From contig JAIPMN010042431.1 in the NCBI GenBank assembly GCA_020650975.1, forward strand, positions 1,782-33,470: 31,689 bases of DNA. Reading direction: 5' to 3'. Shown one piece after another: positions 20,701 through 30,400 of this stretch. The notes beneath the pieces were generated by a model, which was not told where the DNA came from, did no database searches, and was given only the letters and a program-made list of their open reading frames with translations. Numbering within the stretch: position 1 is the stretch's first letter; every line of letters begins with the position of its first letter. The position numbers and the translations under genes are program-made. This DNA is from Apostichopus californicus (Eukaryota > Echinodermata > Holothuroidea > Aspidochirotida > Stichopodidae).

Positions 20701-21174
20701 ATGTTGCAGAGAAGGGCAATAGGGAATTAAATAATATAAATAATTACGACAGGACGAAGCCATTTCAAATATTCACATGTTTAATATCGATACCGGCCGA
20801 CTAGTGCATCCTGCTGCGATGGGACCTTGAAAACAGACCATCGCATCATCGTGGGATCCCCTTACTCTCCAAACGACATGAACTAATTTATAATAGTTGC
20901 GTTAAACTCATGCTTGCCTGCAATATTTACAGAGAGAAGTGTATTGAGATGGGGCAACTGACCAAGCATCGTCAAAACCGTAACTAAGGAGACCTCAGAG
21001 TTTCGAGCAGATCTTACATGATATAATCAGTTTTTATAACTTCTTATAGTATAAATAATACCATCATACTCACCGACTCCAGTTTGTTAGTCTCGGAATG
21101 TTGAAGATAGCATCTTCAACGATAACATAGAGCAAGGGCAAGGCTATGACTAATATATCATAAAGCAGTATCAT
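17508..21174 (-). CDS. Unrecognised 262-aa protein with tandem 45-nt mini-exons (whole gene, eight exons)
   Basis: The model joins exons 21174-21074, 20636-20551, 20423-20379, 20253-20209, 20074-20030, 18898-18777, 18075-17984 and 17760-17508. Every junction uses GT..AG and the phases agree: 2, 1, 1, 1, 1, 0, 2. The sum is 789 nt, or 262 codons plus stop. Residues 2-19 form a hydrophobic segment (signal anchor or signal peptide). Residues 35-62 are charged. Residues 63-107 are three 15-residue repeats, ATFLYxEKREEAxIx. The next exon begins with a diverged copy (AAFLYDEDFAKRP). The C-terminal part is charged and ends Lys-rich. I recognise no family and infer no function. The frame near the start of the seventh exon is the least certain part (see 18085-18240). 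Confidence 0.6.
17984..18075 (-). CDS. Mini-exon gene, exon 7
   Basis: This 92-nt exon is entered in phase 0 after 'atatcccaaacag' and left in phase 2 at a gtgagt donor. It reads NECWEANDMF, then DTNEINFGYK, then SIFDKTMPEY. The acceptor has a weak pyrimidine tract. The frame is open a little further upstream (NLYPKQ) but closed by a TAA near 18105. The true 5' boundary may differ if the sequence carries a frameshift here. The donor and the onward phase are solid. Confidence 0.5.
18085..18240 (-). other. Second protein-like open frame directly upstream of exon 7
   Basis: In another frame this stretch reads PASYDICFTRYRTDDKDF, then WTKTYQDSTFCPETSLKDIR, and continues to a stop at about 18013, inside exon 7. 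It looks as coding-like as exon 7. An internal acceptor (gactaaaacatatcag) would allow phase-0 entry from exon 6 at DSTFCPE. A single-base indel near 18090 would fuse it to exon 7. It may be a longer exon broken by mutation or sequence error, an alternative exon, or chance. Confidence 0.35.
18777..18898 (-). CDS. Mini-exon gene, exon 6
   Basis: This 122-nt exon has an acceptor (gtcgtcacatgcag) homologous to those of the mini-exons, including an upstream 'agaccattctta' block. It enters in phase 1 and leaves in phase 0 at CAG/gtacac. The first residues (AAFLYDEDFAKRP) are a diverged copy of the mini-exon repeat. The remainder is unique and includes FLEPMRPRYLVKWEELSD and ends HGLDLDQ. This suggests the mini-exons arose by duplication of sequence like the start of this exon or the end of exon 2. 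Confidence 0.6.
18978..19304 (-). other. Intron sequence with a probable interspersed repeat
   Basis: This is part of the 1.1-kb intron between exons 5 and 6. It holds poly-A/T runs near 19038-19075 and a GC-richer block (about 19125-19225). The minus-strand frame of 108 codons across it has no domain features and includes a homopolymer-encoded Phe/Gly region, so I do not call it a gene. Confidence 0.4.
20030..20074 (-). CDS. Mini-exon gene, exon 5 (mini-exon copy 3)
   Basis: 45 nt, phase 1-1, acceptor ccctcacatgcag, donor gtaact. It reads ATFLYNEKREEAFIR with the split first codon. It differs from copy 2 only in the last codons (Asp to Phe, Gly to Arg). Its symmetric phase means that inclusion or skipping keeps the frame. 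Confidence 0.65.
20209..20253 (-). CDS. Mini-exon gene, exon 4 (mini-exon copy 2)
   Basis: 45 nt, phase 1-1, acceptor tttcttctcatatgcag with a strong pyrimidine tract, donor gtaact. It reads ATFLYNEKREEADIG. It differs from copy 1 at Asp/Asn in position 6 and in the last residue. Confidence 0.65.
20379..20423 (-). CDS. Mini-exon gene, exon 3 (mini-exon copy 1)
   Basis: 45 nt, phase 1-1, acceptor tttgttctcacatgcag, donor gtaaat. It reads ATFLYDEKREEADIP. It is the copy nearest to exon 2, whose end (GYDEKQEKADIH) is a diverged version of the same motif. Confidence 0.65.
20551..20636 (-). CDS. Mini-exon gene, exon 2
   Basis: 86 nt between an acceptor (ctcaataatgtttag) and the donor gtaact shared with the mini-exons. 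Phase-2 entry completes Arg34. The exon reads WKEQPTAAIELSKPQEG and then YDEKQEKADIH, leaving in phase 1. The 3' half is homologous to the mini-exon and the 5' half is unique, so the repeat array starts inside this exon. Confidence 0.6.
21074..21174 (-). CDS. Mini-exon gene, exon 1 (start codon and hydrophobic segment)
   Basis: The ATG at 21174-21172 has A at -3 and A at +4, a good animal context. The exon reads MILLYDILVIALPLLYVIV and then EDAIFNIPRLTNWS, ending in phase 2 at a gtgagt donor. About 18 hydrophobic residues suggest a signal anchor or signal peptide, though no basic residue precedes them. The frame is open further upstream to 21276, but 'gtcacatgcag' ending at 21222 looks like an acceptor, so the sequence before the ATG is probably a spliced 5' UTR. 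Confidence 0.55.
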
Positions 21175-21280
21175 GGTTTTAACTTTCTGGACTTCGAGAT
21201 GAAGAAATACAACCAGACCGCTGCATGTGACACTCTGAAGCGAGCATCTTCTGTATGTGCATCTTTGTTTGTGCAAAAAA

Positions 21281-21700
21281 CTTATGGTTTCATCTGTGAC
21301 GCAATATAGTCATAACTAGCCTATAGTGGAGTGCACGCGCGCATTTGTTTCATGTGTGTATGTTTTGGTTAACAGGGATATGCTACTGCGTCGAATACCG
21401 CGTTGTAACACTATCACTGGGTTTTTGTTCTAAGGTTGCGCACAAAGATCATAATTTATCCATATTTTTCCTTATAAATACTATGCTTGGAAAGTGCGCG
21501 TGATGCGCGCTTTTTTCCACATGTTTATGCATTTTAACAAGGAATACCGCGTTGTGACTTTATCACATTGTTTCGTGTTCTACAAGGTTGCTGACAAGAT
21601 ACTGATTTATTCGTTACAGAAATATTTCCTAGTGTTAGATGCATGTATTCTACAAACGTTGACATTCACGCTAGCTTCTGAGCAGACTGAGCAGACATAG
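21281..21700. other. Region upstream of the mini-exon gene; weak internal duplication
   Basis: Two blocks (about 21340-21480 and 21500-21620) share 'cgcgttgt.ac...tatcac', 'tgttcta..aaggttgc' and 'atttattc'-like words, a diverged tandem duplication. The small plus-strand ORF at 21494-21700 has no signature. No promoter element could be assigned. Confidence 0.35.
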
Positions 21701-22450
21701 CTATGTCATTAGAGAGAAATCCACGTTGAGGAACGAAATTGTGACTTCTTATATATGTTGTTGTCTATGCATATTGATAGCCACAGATCCATCGCCATCC
21801 CATCGCCTTCGCCATATTCATGATCATCTATCTATGTTATCTCCTTCGAAACGGAATTGAGCTGTAAATGAAAAGCTAGCCATATTCGTCATTTGCTAGA
21901 GATGATAAATAGCATCTCACGTATCGACCTATATACATACTCATTCGGAATTAAAGTAGGTTATCATCATATACGGCAGGCCATATCGACTAGTGAAATT
22001 GTTAATAATAGTAATTGTATAGTTTTCAAAAGGTCTGTGTCTATTTTGTTCTCGCATGCATATCATGCAATATGTAACTATGTCATTAGAGAGAAAAGCA
22101 ACGTTGAGGAACGACATTGTAACTTCTTATAATGTTAATGAGAAGCTACCCGTATTCGTCAAGTCGCTAGAGATGATAAATAGCATCACACGTATCGACC
22201 TATATACATATTCATCCGGAATAAAAGTAGGTTATGATCATATACGGCAGGCCATATATATCGATTATTGATATTATTAATAATAGTAATTATATTGCTT
22301 TCAAAAGGTCTGTGTCTATTTTGTTCTCGCATGTATATATATCATGCAATAAGTAGCTATGTCATTAGAGAGAAAAGCTACGTTTAGGAACGAAATTGTG
22401 ACTTCTTATATATGTTGTTGCCCATACATATTGGTAGCCACAGATCGGAC
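21701..22450. repeat. Long-period tandem repeat, 2.3 copies
   Basis: The block starting 'ctatgtcattagagagaaa' recurs at 21701, 22078 and 22357. Copies 1 and 2 share 'tagagatgataaatagcat', 'cgtatcgacctatatacat', 'tatacggcaggccata' and 'aaaaggtctgtgtctatttt'. The period is 279 bp. Copy 1 carries about 98 bp more, and that extra segment is partly shared with copy 3 ('tatatatgttgttg'). The overlapping small ORFs are products of the repeat. Confidence 0.85.
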
Positions 22451-23218
22451 AGGCCTCACGATAAGGGTGAGGTGGACAAGGAGGGCATGAGTTCATTCAT
22501 CTTAAGGTCCCTGGTGTGCCCTTGAAAATATGAAGGGACACGAAATATAATGGAAGGGACCGAAAATAAAGATGGAGTGAGAATAGTGCGCTTTGTTTTC
22601 ATAACACACTTAGGGAAACTTTAGGGTGTAATTCAACATTTTCCTGGTGCCATGGTTGTCTCAGAGCACTCCGAGTCGGACCAGGTTATATATCCGTTTT
22701 AGATACAGGATTACAGTACGCTGACAACGTTTCTCTTGCTTAGACGCAATATAGTAATGTATATGCTATCTTACATTGGTATTCATATAAATACTTCAGT
22801 TAGGTATAGTGAATCTATATGCACACGTAACCCTTTAACTGATTCACCTTACATTTAATTACATATATGTTGCTTTTAGATTAACATCGTACATACGCTC
22901 ATGTGACCACATTAGTAACATGCGCGCATTGGAGGTCTTAATAACAGAGTCAATTTCACCAGTTCACCATTGAAATATCGGTCATTGGGTCCTTTTTTTT
23001 TGTCATCTCATTTATTCACGATTATTATACATGTATATGGTACATCGATTATATTTAGAGTTCCGATAACAACATAGGTATGTCATCTGAATGATACAAA
23101 GGAATTATTTACATAATGCGAAAATTGAATCTGAAATGAGAATTTCTTCTTCTCTTCTTATACCGAAATATACATATACACATCCAGAAAAACAAACCTT
23201 CAGTGAATACAAAACTCA
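22451..23218. other. Non-coding stretch
   Basis: No exon or RNA gene supported. A purine-rich block at 22445-22590 with repeated 'gaaggga' words may be part of an interspersed repeat. Confidence 0.35.
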
Positions 23219-23276
23219 CGCATACACATACCCACACACACACACGTACGTACATAAACACCCACACACATGTATA
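23219..23276. repeat. CA-rich microsatellite
   Basis: Interrupted (CA)n with an internal acgtacgt. It lies about 100 bp beyond the 3' end of the LINE coding remnant, where tails of such elements often carry simple repeats. That link is inference. Confidence 0.8.
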
Positions 23277-23374
23277 GCAATGCACAGTGAGGAATAAAAC
23301 AACGAAAAACATCAGACATTGTCTATGCTACTACATAAATGTAACAGAAAGGTAGATGATAAGCAGAGGTTAAG

Positions 23375-25680
23375 TCAAGAGTCGCAAAGTTCAATAATTG
23401 AATGAGAAAAACAAGTCCTTAATGCCATGTATTTTCTACGAGCAGAGCTAGTAGAGTTTCGCTTCGAAGCAATGTGCTTTTCAACGTTAAGAATAAATTT
23501 CATTTTATAGAAGAAATTATAGCTGTCAGGCTTAACATTGTTTTGTTTACAATTGAAGATGATATGAAGGATAACAAAATTCAATGGGTCGTAACCTGTT
23601 ACCAGCTTACCGAAGAAAAAAAAATTTTTGAGCAGATAAACTGTCTACCAAAAAAATTATGTTCGCAATCTAAAAGGAAATTAGACGTCACATGACAGGA
23701 CCAGAATAAATGTTCAATAGTTTCCTCTTTAATATTGCAAAATGTACATAGCGGGGAAGCCACTTTTTTCATTAAATTTAAAAGCCAATTGGTTCCTAAG
23801 ATGCGGTGTAAGTACCTGAATTGGAAAGAAATATTGTATTTTTGCTTCAGAAAGCGTACGGGAAGGCACTTTAAATATAACTAACCAATCGTCCTGAGAG
23901 AAGTCAAAAGTAACGCTCCATTTAGAGCAGGCTTTTGGCGGGAGTGAAATACAATCTATAAAGCGAGGATAGACTACTTGTGACAATTTAGAAATGCTAG
24001 ACATACGATTGACAAGGTGATCTTGCTGTTCCTCGACACCGTTTTCTAAACTGACGGAATCCGTCCAGCTTCTATAGGAATTGCAGAAATAATACCATGA
24101 AAACAAGTAAAAGGATATCTTGATATCTTAAATTTGGTTAGAAAAGCATTGGAGGACAATTGCTTCCCATCTGGCAAAAATATATTCTTAACAAACAGTA
24201 AACCGGCAACGTGAAGTTTTTTGTCATAAACATTGGTATTATCAATTCTGATCAAATGCTTATTCCAAAGGATTTGATCACCAAAGTGATCCGACAGTTT
24301 TCCTAAAGGTAACTTTACTCCAAGCTATGCAAATTTGCTTAATGAAGATATTTTTGATGTAGGAAATATCCTCGACATGAAAATTATATTTAAAAAGCAA
24401 CTCTTTTCGAACGGCGAAAGAGAGGAATGAAAAGAGAGCTTCCAATACCAAGTGTTGGCATTATTACAAAAAAAGCTTGGCCCAAGAGGTTTTAAGAGCT
24501 TCAACAAAGCTGTGGACATGTATTATTTTTAAACCTCTCTTTTCAATTCTGTTATACATTGTAAGTCTCTTAACTTTGTCAGGATTCCCGTTCCAAATAA
24601 ATTATAAAAAATACTTTGGATTTTATTAATAAAATATTTTGGGGGTCTAGGCAGAACCTGAAAAAGGAAGGCGAGTTGGCTGATTGCAAAATACTTCACT
24701 ATTATGTTTCATCTGCCAATAGGTGTGAGATCACGCCCATTCCAAACTCTAAGCTGGTGTTTCAGCCTAGATAGCTTCTGCTCATAGTTCAAGCGAAATA
24801 GATCGTCACCATTGTGAATAAAGTTGATACCGAGATACCTAATGGGAGCGTTAGTAATCAAAATATTGAATTCACTGACATGAGCTGGATTATTTGAAAT
24901 GAAAGGACCCAGGGGAAGAAACTGGGATTTGCTGAAATTAATTTTAAGACCCGGTGCTATTCGAAAATTATCTAAGGTATTCAGCACCTTAACAGTGCTG
25001 TTGCAGGTACCGTCTAAGGAGGAAGTGATGTCGTTGGCATACTACAGTACTTTAATTTCCAGGCCAAATATGTTTATCCTCTTGATTGTGTTGTTACAAA
25101 TAATGTTTTATACCTAAAATATCTGCACATAGAATAAAGAGGTACGGGCTAAGGGGACAACCTTGCCTTAATCCTTTCTGAATAGGAAAGAAACCTGTCA
25201 AATGACCATTATTTAGAACACAGGAAGAACTACCAGTGTAGAGTGTTTTGACCCACCGTTGAAAACTGTTCCCATAGTTGAAATAAATAAGAGTGTGGTC
25301 GATAAAATCCCAATCGATACAATCAAAAGCTTTTTCAAAATCAATAAAGAACAGAAGACCCGGAATGCTATTTGTGGTAGTGTGATCGATCAAGTCCAGC
25401 ACAAAATGAATATTTTCCCCAAATAAACTTATTTTTGATAAAACCAATCTGGTTATCCCCAACAGTATTTTGACTACCCGTTTTAACCGGTTAGCTAATG
25501 CTTTGGCTCATATCTTGTAGTCAGTGTTAAGGAGACTAATATGTCTATAGTTAGCTACAACCTTATGGTCCTTATCTGTTTTAGGAATTAGAGTAATGAC
25601 CCCTCTATTTTACTCACAGGAAATGAATGATGATCAAACCAAAATTCATGGAATCGACAGTAAGCTGGCCAAGAAGAGAC
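23375..25680 (-). mobile_element. Degenerate L1/Tx1-like LINE, reverse transcriptase to C-terminus
   Basis: Pieces in changing minus-strand frames follow the order of a non-LTR ORF2. First come GVITLIPKTDKD and NYRHISLLNTDYKI (about 25600-25520), then KALANRL, then FFIDFEKAFDCIDWDFI (motif A, about 25340). GLRQGCPLSPYLFIL (about 25160) follows, then YAND in place of the catalytic Y/F-A-D-D (25030-25041), preceded by a stop. GLKINFSKSQ, RYLGINF and LRVWNGRDL come next. After them are the thumb and linker remnants and a C-terminal piece reading NFVILHIIFNCKQ and LNVEKHIASK (about 23580-23460). Multiple stops and frameshifts, and the catalytic Asp-to-Asn change, show a dead copy. No endonuclease domain or ORF1 is present, so it is 5'-truncated. 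Confidence 0.85.
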
Positions 25681-26318
25681 CATAATCATAATATATGTTC
25701 GTGAGTGCCACAGATTTGTACGATTAGTTGCTTCTTTGGCTTCCTATATATATGTCAATAACCAACTTTGGAAGAGCACCGTATGACAATATTCAATGAG
25801 CACAACCCATCCTATGGTACATGATGCGATCTGATTAGTTGCAAAGTTTCCATCGTAACAGACTAAATATAATAAGATCGAGTTTAGCATAATACTTTGT
25901 TCCCGATAAAATGTTAACTCCCATCATGATGGATCAACCTTATGCATGCCCTCATTTTCAGCACTTGAGGAATTTCAAAAGTGCCTTAAATATTATTCTG
26001 AATCATTGTACAGTGTCCTTTTATGAAGTGAGATCCCACACTCAACCTTAATAACTTGACAGTGTGACATTAAACTTGTTTCATAGAAATTGTATTAGCA
26101 CTCAACAAATGGAGAGTGTCATATAGACAATGCACCACATTCTATACTCCTTGGACTATACTACAGGCATCTGGCACTTAGTGCCAAGGTCAGCCGAGAA
26201 TATATTATGGAAGTATTCGATAATTCATATGTATGGTAAATGATAGACTTGAACCATCATGTAATAATCTGTGCTAAGAGCAGACGTCATTAAATATGCA
26301 GAACATTTTGTTTACTGG
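25681..26318. other. Non-coding stretch
   Basis: No exon supported. A small perfect hairpin (tggcac/gtgcca, loop tta) lies near 26171-26185. Confidence 0.4.
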
Positions 26319-26785
26319 CCTTTCAAATAGTGTAGACTGTAGAAAAACAGTCTACTAGTCTTTCAAATAGTGTAGACCTGTAGAAAAACAGTCGATTGAT
26401 CTTTCCAATAGTGTAGACTGTAGAACAACAGTCGACAAGTCTTTCCAATAGTGTAGACTGTAGAAAAACAGTCTACTAGTCTTTCAAATAGTGTAGACTG
26501 TAGAACAACAGTCGACAAAGCTTTCCAATAGTGTAAACTGTAGAAAAACAGTCTACTAGTCTTTCAAATAGTGTAGACTGTAGAACAACAGTCGACTGGT
26601 CTTTCCAATAGTGTAGACTGTAGAAAAACAGTCTACTAGTCTTTCAAATAGCTTAGACTGTAGAACAGTCGACTGGTCTTTCCAATAGTGTAGACTGTAG
26701 AAACTCCATTTACTAGTCTTTCATATAGTGTATACTGTACAAAAGCAGTCTACTGGTCTTTCATAGTGTAGACTGTAGAAAACCT
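26319..26785. repeat. 40-bp hairpin satellite, 12 copies, with 80-bp higher-order pattern
   Basis: The word 'ctttc' starts units at about 26320, 26360, 26401, 26441, 26481, 26521, 26561, 26601, 26641, 26678, 26718 and 26758. Each unit contains gtagactg, an 8-nt spacer and cagtctac (type A, a perfect 8-bp inverted repeat) or cagtcgac (type B, one mismatch). From about 26401 to 26680 A and B alternate, which gives an 80-bp higher-order unit. The last copies are degenerate. Confidence 0.95.
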
Positions 26786-27018
26786 CATTTTTTTGTGGAC
26801 TATATCCATTTTGTCCACTCTACCAATCCATGGTGCCTTTGATGAATTAACTGAAATATGTTTAATCGTCCAACATTTTGGGTGAAACAAACTAGTTTTC
26901 TTGATTTGATGATTGAGAAGTTTATCCTTCAATTGATTTTAATAATTTCATGGATTCTGTTGATAACAAAAATCTTCCATTAACTGTATGTAGGTAGATC
27001 AGATTGACTAGTCAAATT

Positions 27019-27024
27019 TTTATT
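27019..27024 (-). terminator. AATAAA polyadenylation signal of the CREBL2-like gene
   Basis: AATAAA on the minus strand about 300 nt past the stop codon at 27327-27329. It would give a 3' UTR of ordinary length. Other A/T-rich variants lie nearby, so the exact site is uncertain. Confidence 0.4.
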
Positions 27025-27326
27025 TTCAAATAGTTTGGAGAAACTTGATCTTCTGCTTTGTTTGACCTCCTTCCATTCGTCCAAGCTTTGTAAGAATGAA
27101 TCGAGCAAAACTTCCCCAAATGGCAAGAAAACTCTGTTCCATGCTACCCTTAAGTTGCAAGACCAATTGAAACCTATCGGTAAAATTCTAGATCATTAGC
27201 TTAACCTAGTGGATACAATTTCAACAACATCTACTATAAATATCATATTTTTATGATAAATTAAGGTGATATCAAAACCCAAGTAGCAAATTTAGCTTCA
27301 TATGTGGTCCATCTTGAGATATCATT

Positions 27327-27434
27327 TCAACCGTTCTTCTCCGAATCTACTTGATCCTCAGATGGCTGCTCTTTTACTACCGGCAAGATATCCTCAGGCT
27401 TCGGTAAAACTCCATTCGACAGTTGCTTTTTGAG
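27327..27434 (-). CDS. CREBL2: CREBL2-like gene, exon 4 (terminal)
   Basis: The acceptor (gttttctttccag) is strong and entry is in phase 0. The exon encodes 35 residues: LKKQLSNGVLPKPEDILPVV, then an acidic tail ending SEKNG before TGA at 27329-27327. The GxxPxPEDI-like stretch resembles the segment after the zipper in vertebrate CREBL2. The Tyr-Lys-x-Trp-Cys motif found there in vertebrates is not present. I found no coding match for it in the preceding intron, so a missing micro-exon is possible but unsupported. Confidence 0.7.
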   Translation of the reverse strand, partial: LKKQLSNGVLPKPEDILPVVKEQPSEDQVDSEKNG

Positions 27435-30400
27435 CTGGAAAGAAAACGCCAATTTCGTAAATGCTTCAATACAGATAACTTAGGAGAGCATAAATTTATA
27501 TATTTTCTGAGGAACAAGATTAAAACTTTTTTAGTGACATTTAGCTCTGATGAATCTTTGTTTATACATCAGGCAGCGAAGTATAGTTTGCTAGTAACAA
27601 GCATAAAGTAGGGAGAAATGTTATGATATGTGCCTGTACCCAGTACAAGATACAAGGAATTGTTCCTACCAGAAAGGTTCTATCCACAATCATATTAACT
27701 GATCTATTGTAGGAGATATTGTAGGTTTAACAAGCCTTAATTTATCTGTTTCTTGAAATTCACCAAACTTCTTAAATCCTGAATTTCACCAAACTTCTTG
27801 CAAGAATCCAAGATTCACATAATTGCATATATATATACTGCAATGTCCCAAAGAGAAAATGCAAAGTGTTTTGTTTAGCCATGAAAAAGGCAACTAGCAG
27901 ATAAATAGGCTAGCCAATTAATGACAATAGCACCCCAACAGCAACCAACTAGTTACAATAAATGAAGGTACTGTAGAAATGGTATAATACAGACACTCTG
28001 GCATTAAGTATGTAGTAACCTTCTATGGTCGCACAGTAACACAAAGAGGTGACTTTCTTGATTGTACTGCAATCTGTGCTGTTGCTAGAGATTATTCTTT
28101 GGGATTTAATAATGTCCACTAGCTTCAAACTGGTACGAGAATGCTGTTAGATGGTGGTGTCACACATATGCGAGAAAGGAACATCATTTAATCCTTTGAT
28201 TTGAGCCAATGATTGTAGTTCAGCAAAATTTATCCATGTATTCCTCCAAATTCGCCAACCTACCCCCACCCCCACTGTGCAACCCCACACCCTGGAGTCT
28301 TTAGGTAATTCTCGCTGACCGATTCTAGCTGTTTTCTTAAATCAAGAACATCCTCCTCCCCTCCACTGTGTCAATCCCCCCCCCTCCTCCCAGCGTTCAG
28401 GTCATTCCTGCTTACCGATTCTAGCTGTTTCCTTAAATCAAGAACATCCTTCTCCTTCCCTTCAACCATTTCTTCCAGCAGTTGGTACTTTTCTTTCTTC
28501 CTGGCTCTGCACTCCCTGGCACACTGTCGACTCCTCTCCAGTTTGGTTTTCTGATCAATTGCCTTCGAAGCTCTCTTCCCTTTACGGCCTCCCTGTTTCC
28601 TCACTTTGCCGCCGAGTGACTACAGATGATTGGGAGAAAAAAGAATATTAAGAAGTCGGTCATGTATTCTACAGTACTTACGTGAGATGTATTACTACCA
28701 GAACCAGCAGGATATGGGAGGAGTGAAGTGGTGGGGGCTATGGTAAGAAAAAGCTAGTTACTATGGTAACTATCACATGATGTACTGTAAACAAATATTT
28801 CAGTTGCATTTTGAATTTTCTCATCTTCTGAACTTTGCTTTTGTTGGAGAGTAAAACATGCTGCACAGTTACAGATTTAAATATTTTTTTAGCAATTTGT
28901 GCTGGACAATACTTGCTGGACTGCTGGACAATACACTGCCTTAACCACAATGCTCTCTAACATCCAATTAAACAACAACTAAATTGAAGTAATTTGATAT
29001 CTTCAGCAACTAGAAATTTTCAAAACAAAATATTTTTGGCACATCCACAGAATAACTCTTTTTTTAAAGAAAATCCACCAAAGTAAATCATAGGATATAT
29101 GGTGAGTTTGCAGCCAACCGCAGAAAGTTTTGAATGGTACTTAGTTGTGACAATTTTCTAGAAATGTTTATTTCTTCCCTTGAAATCCATTACAAAGCTT
29201 GATAGGATACTCTTTAGTGTTTACGTAATCTGGAGTTCCATAAAGACACCTGCCTCTTGCCGAGTAAAGAAAAATATTTCAACACAAGATGGAGTCAGGC
29301 AGTGACTTTCAAAATTTGTGTAAATATTGTCCATATTAGGCATGCGCACATCACTTAGAAATATTATATACTAAACAGAATTCTATAAAAATCTGAATTA
29401 CGCTCAGCTGTATTTTTCTTTTCTCTCTCTCCAGAATGTGATCAAAGTTAAGAGTATCAGACATCTATTTTATAATTTTTTTGTGAGGATATTAAACCTA
29501 ACTTTGTAAGATATTTCCTCAGACGCGGCTGGAGAAGAGATCAGCTGATGGTATATGGGGAAACTTTCGAAAATTATCTAAGTCCATTCCTAGTACTCCA
29601 GGGGTGGATGCGCGGATGCGCGGATGCGGAGTGTGGGACTTTTCGAAAATTGTCTTAAGTCCTTTCCTATTACTTCCGTGGTGGATGCGGAGTCAAATTG
29701 AAATACTTGATGGAATTTTAGAGGGCGTCATACGTGTACGGACATGTACAGACACACAACGCATCCGCGCATCCGGATGCTGGGAAGAGTTAATGAATGG
29801 CCCTGTATTCTATAATTGTACCCGGTAGGTCTATTCTGCAATTATTCCAGGGATCAATACTTTACATGTATTTGGTCTTAGTTTACTTATCCTTGGCTCC
29901 TTGGTGTCCTATATGGCTAGGTAGAACTTGAATTAAAACATCAAGGCTACTGGTAGTGCTGTACTATAATGTAGGGCTAGACTAGACCAATGCCCCTACT
30001 CAATGGTAACCAGGTTTGTCCCTTGCCTGTGTATCATAGTGTACTGGCACCTAAGTTTCTGTTAGCCACTTTCCTTAGGCCTTTAAACGTACTCCTTACC
30101 CTTACTGTTGGGTTACCACAAAATAGCATAGGGCTTAGGCCTAGTCTAGTCTACATCATTCTAGCCAGGCCTGTAAGTTAACGTTAGGCTTAACTTTTAA
30201 CAAGTATAAACAATTATTCTTTTCCCATTCGAAGCGTACGTCGCAATGACGTTATTGTGCTGTCTTACATTTCTGTTATCATCATGGCCATCTACTGGAC
30301 TTTTCTTGTCATCTTCGTCTCTTTTCGTCATATTTGTTCGATATTTGAGACAAAGAAATTGATGTGTTTGGTTAACTACAATGTACGACCTTTGAACAGT

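Noticed and set aside
26319..26785. CRISPR-like array of palindromic repeats
   Set aside because: The spacing between stems is itself conserved repeat sequence; there are no unique spacers and it is a simple satellite.
27437..28415. A micro-exon encoding the Tyr-Lys-x-Trp-Cys motif of vertebrate CREBL2
   Set aside because: No Trp-Cys codon pair with suitable flanking splice sites was found on the minus strand of intron 3, and the heptad spacing is preserved by direct joining of exons 3 and 4.
28738..28950. 70-codon minus-strand ORF upstream of exon 2 of the CREBL2-like gene
   Set aside because: It lies in intron 1 before a clear acceptor and has no bZIP-family or other signature.
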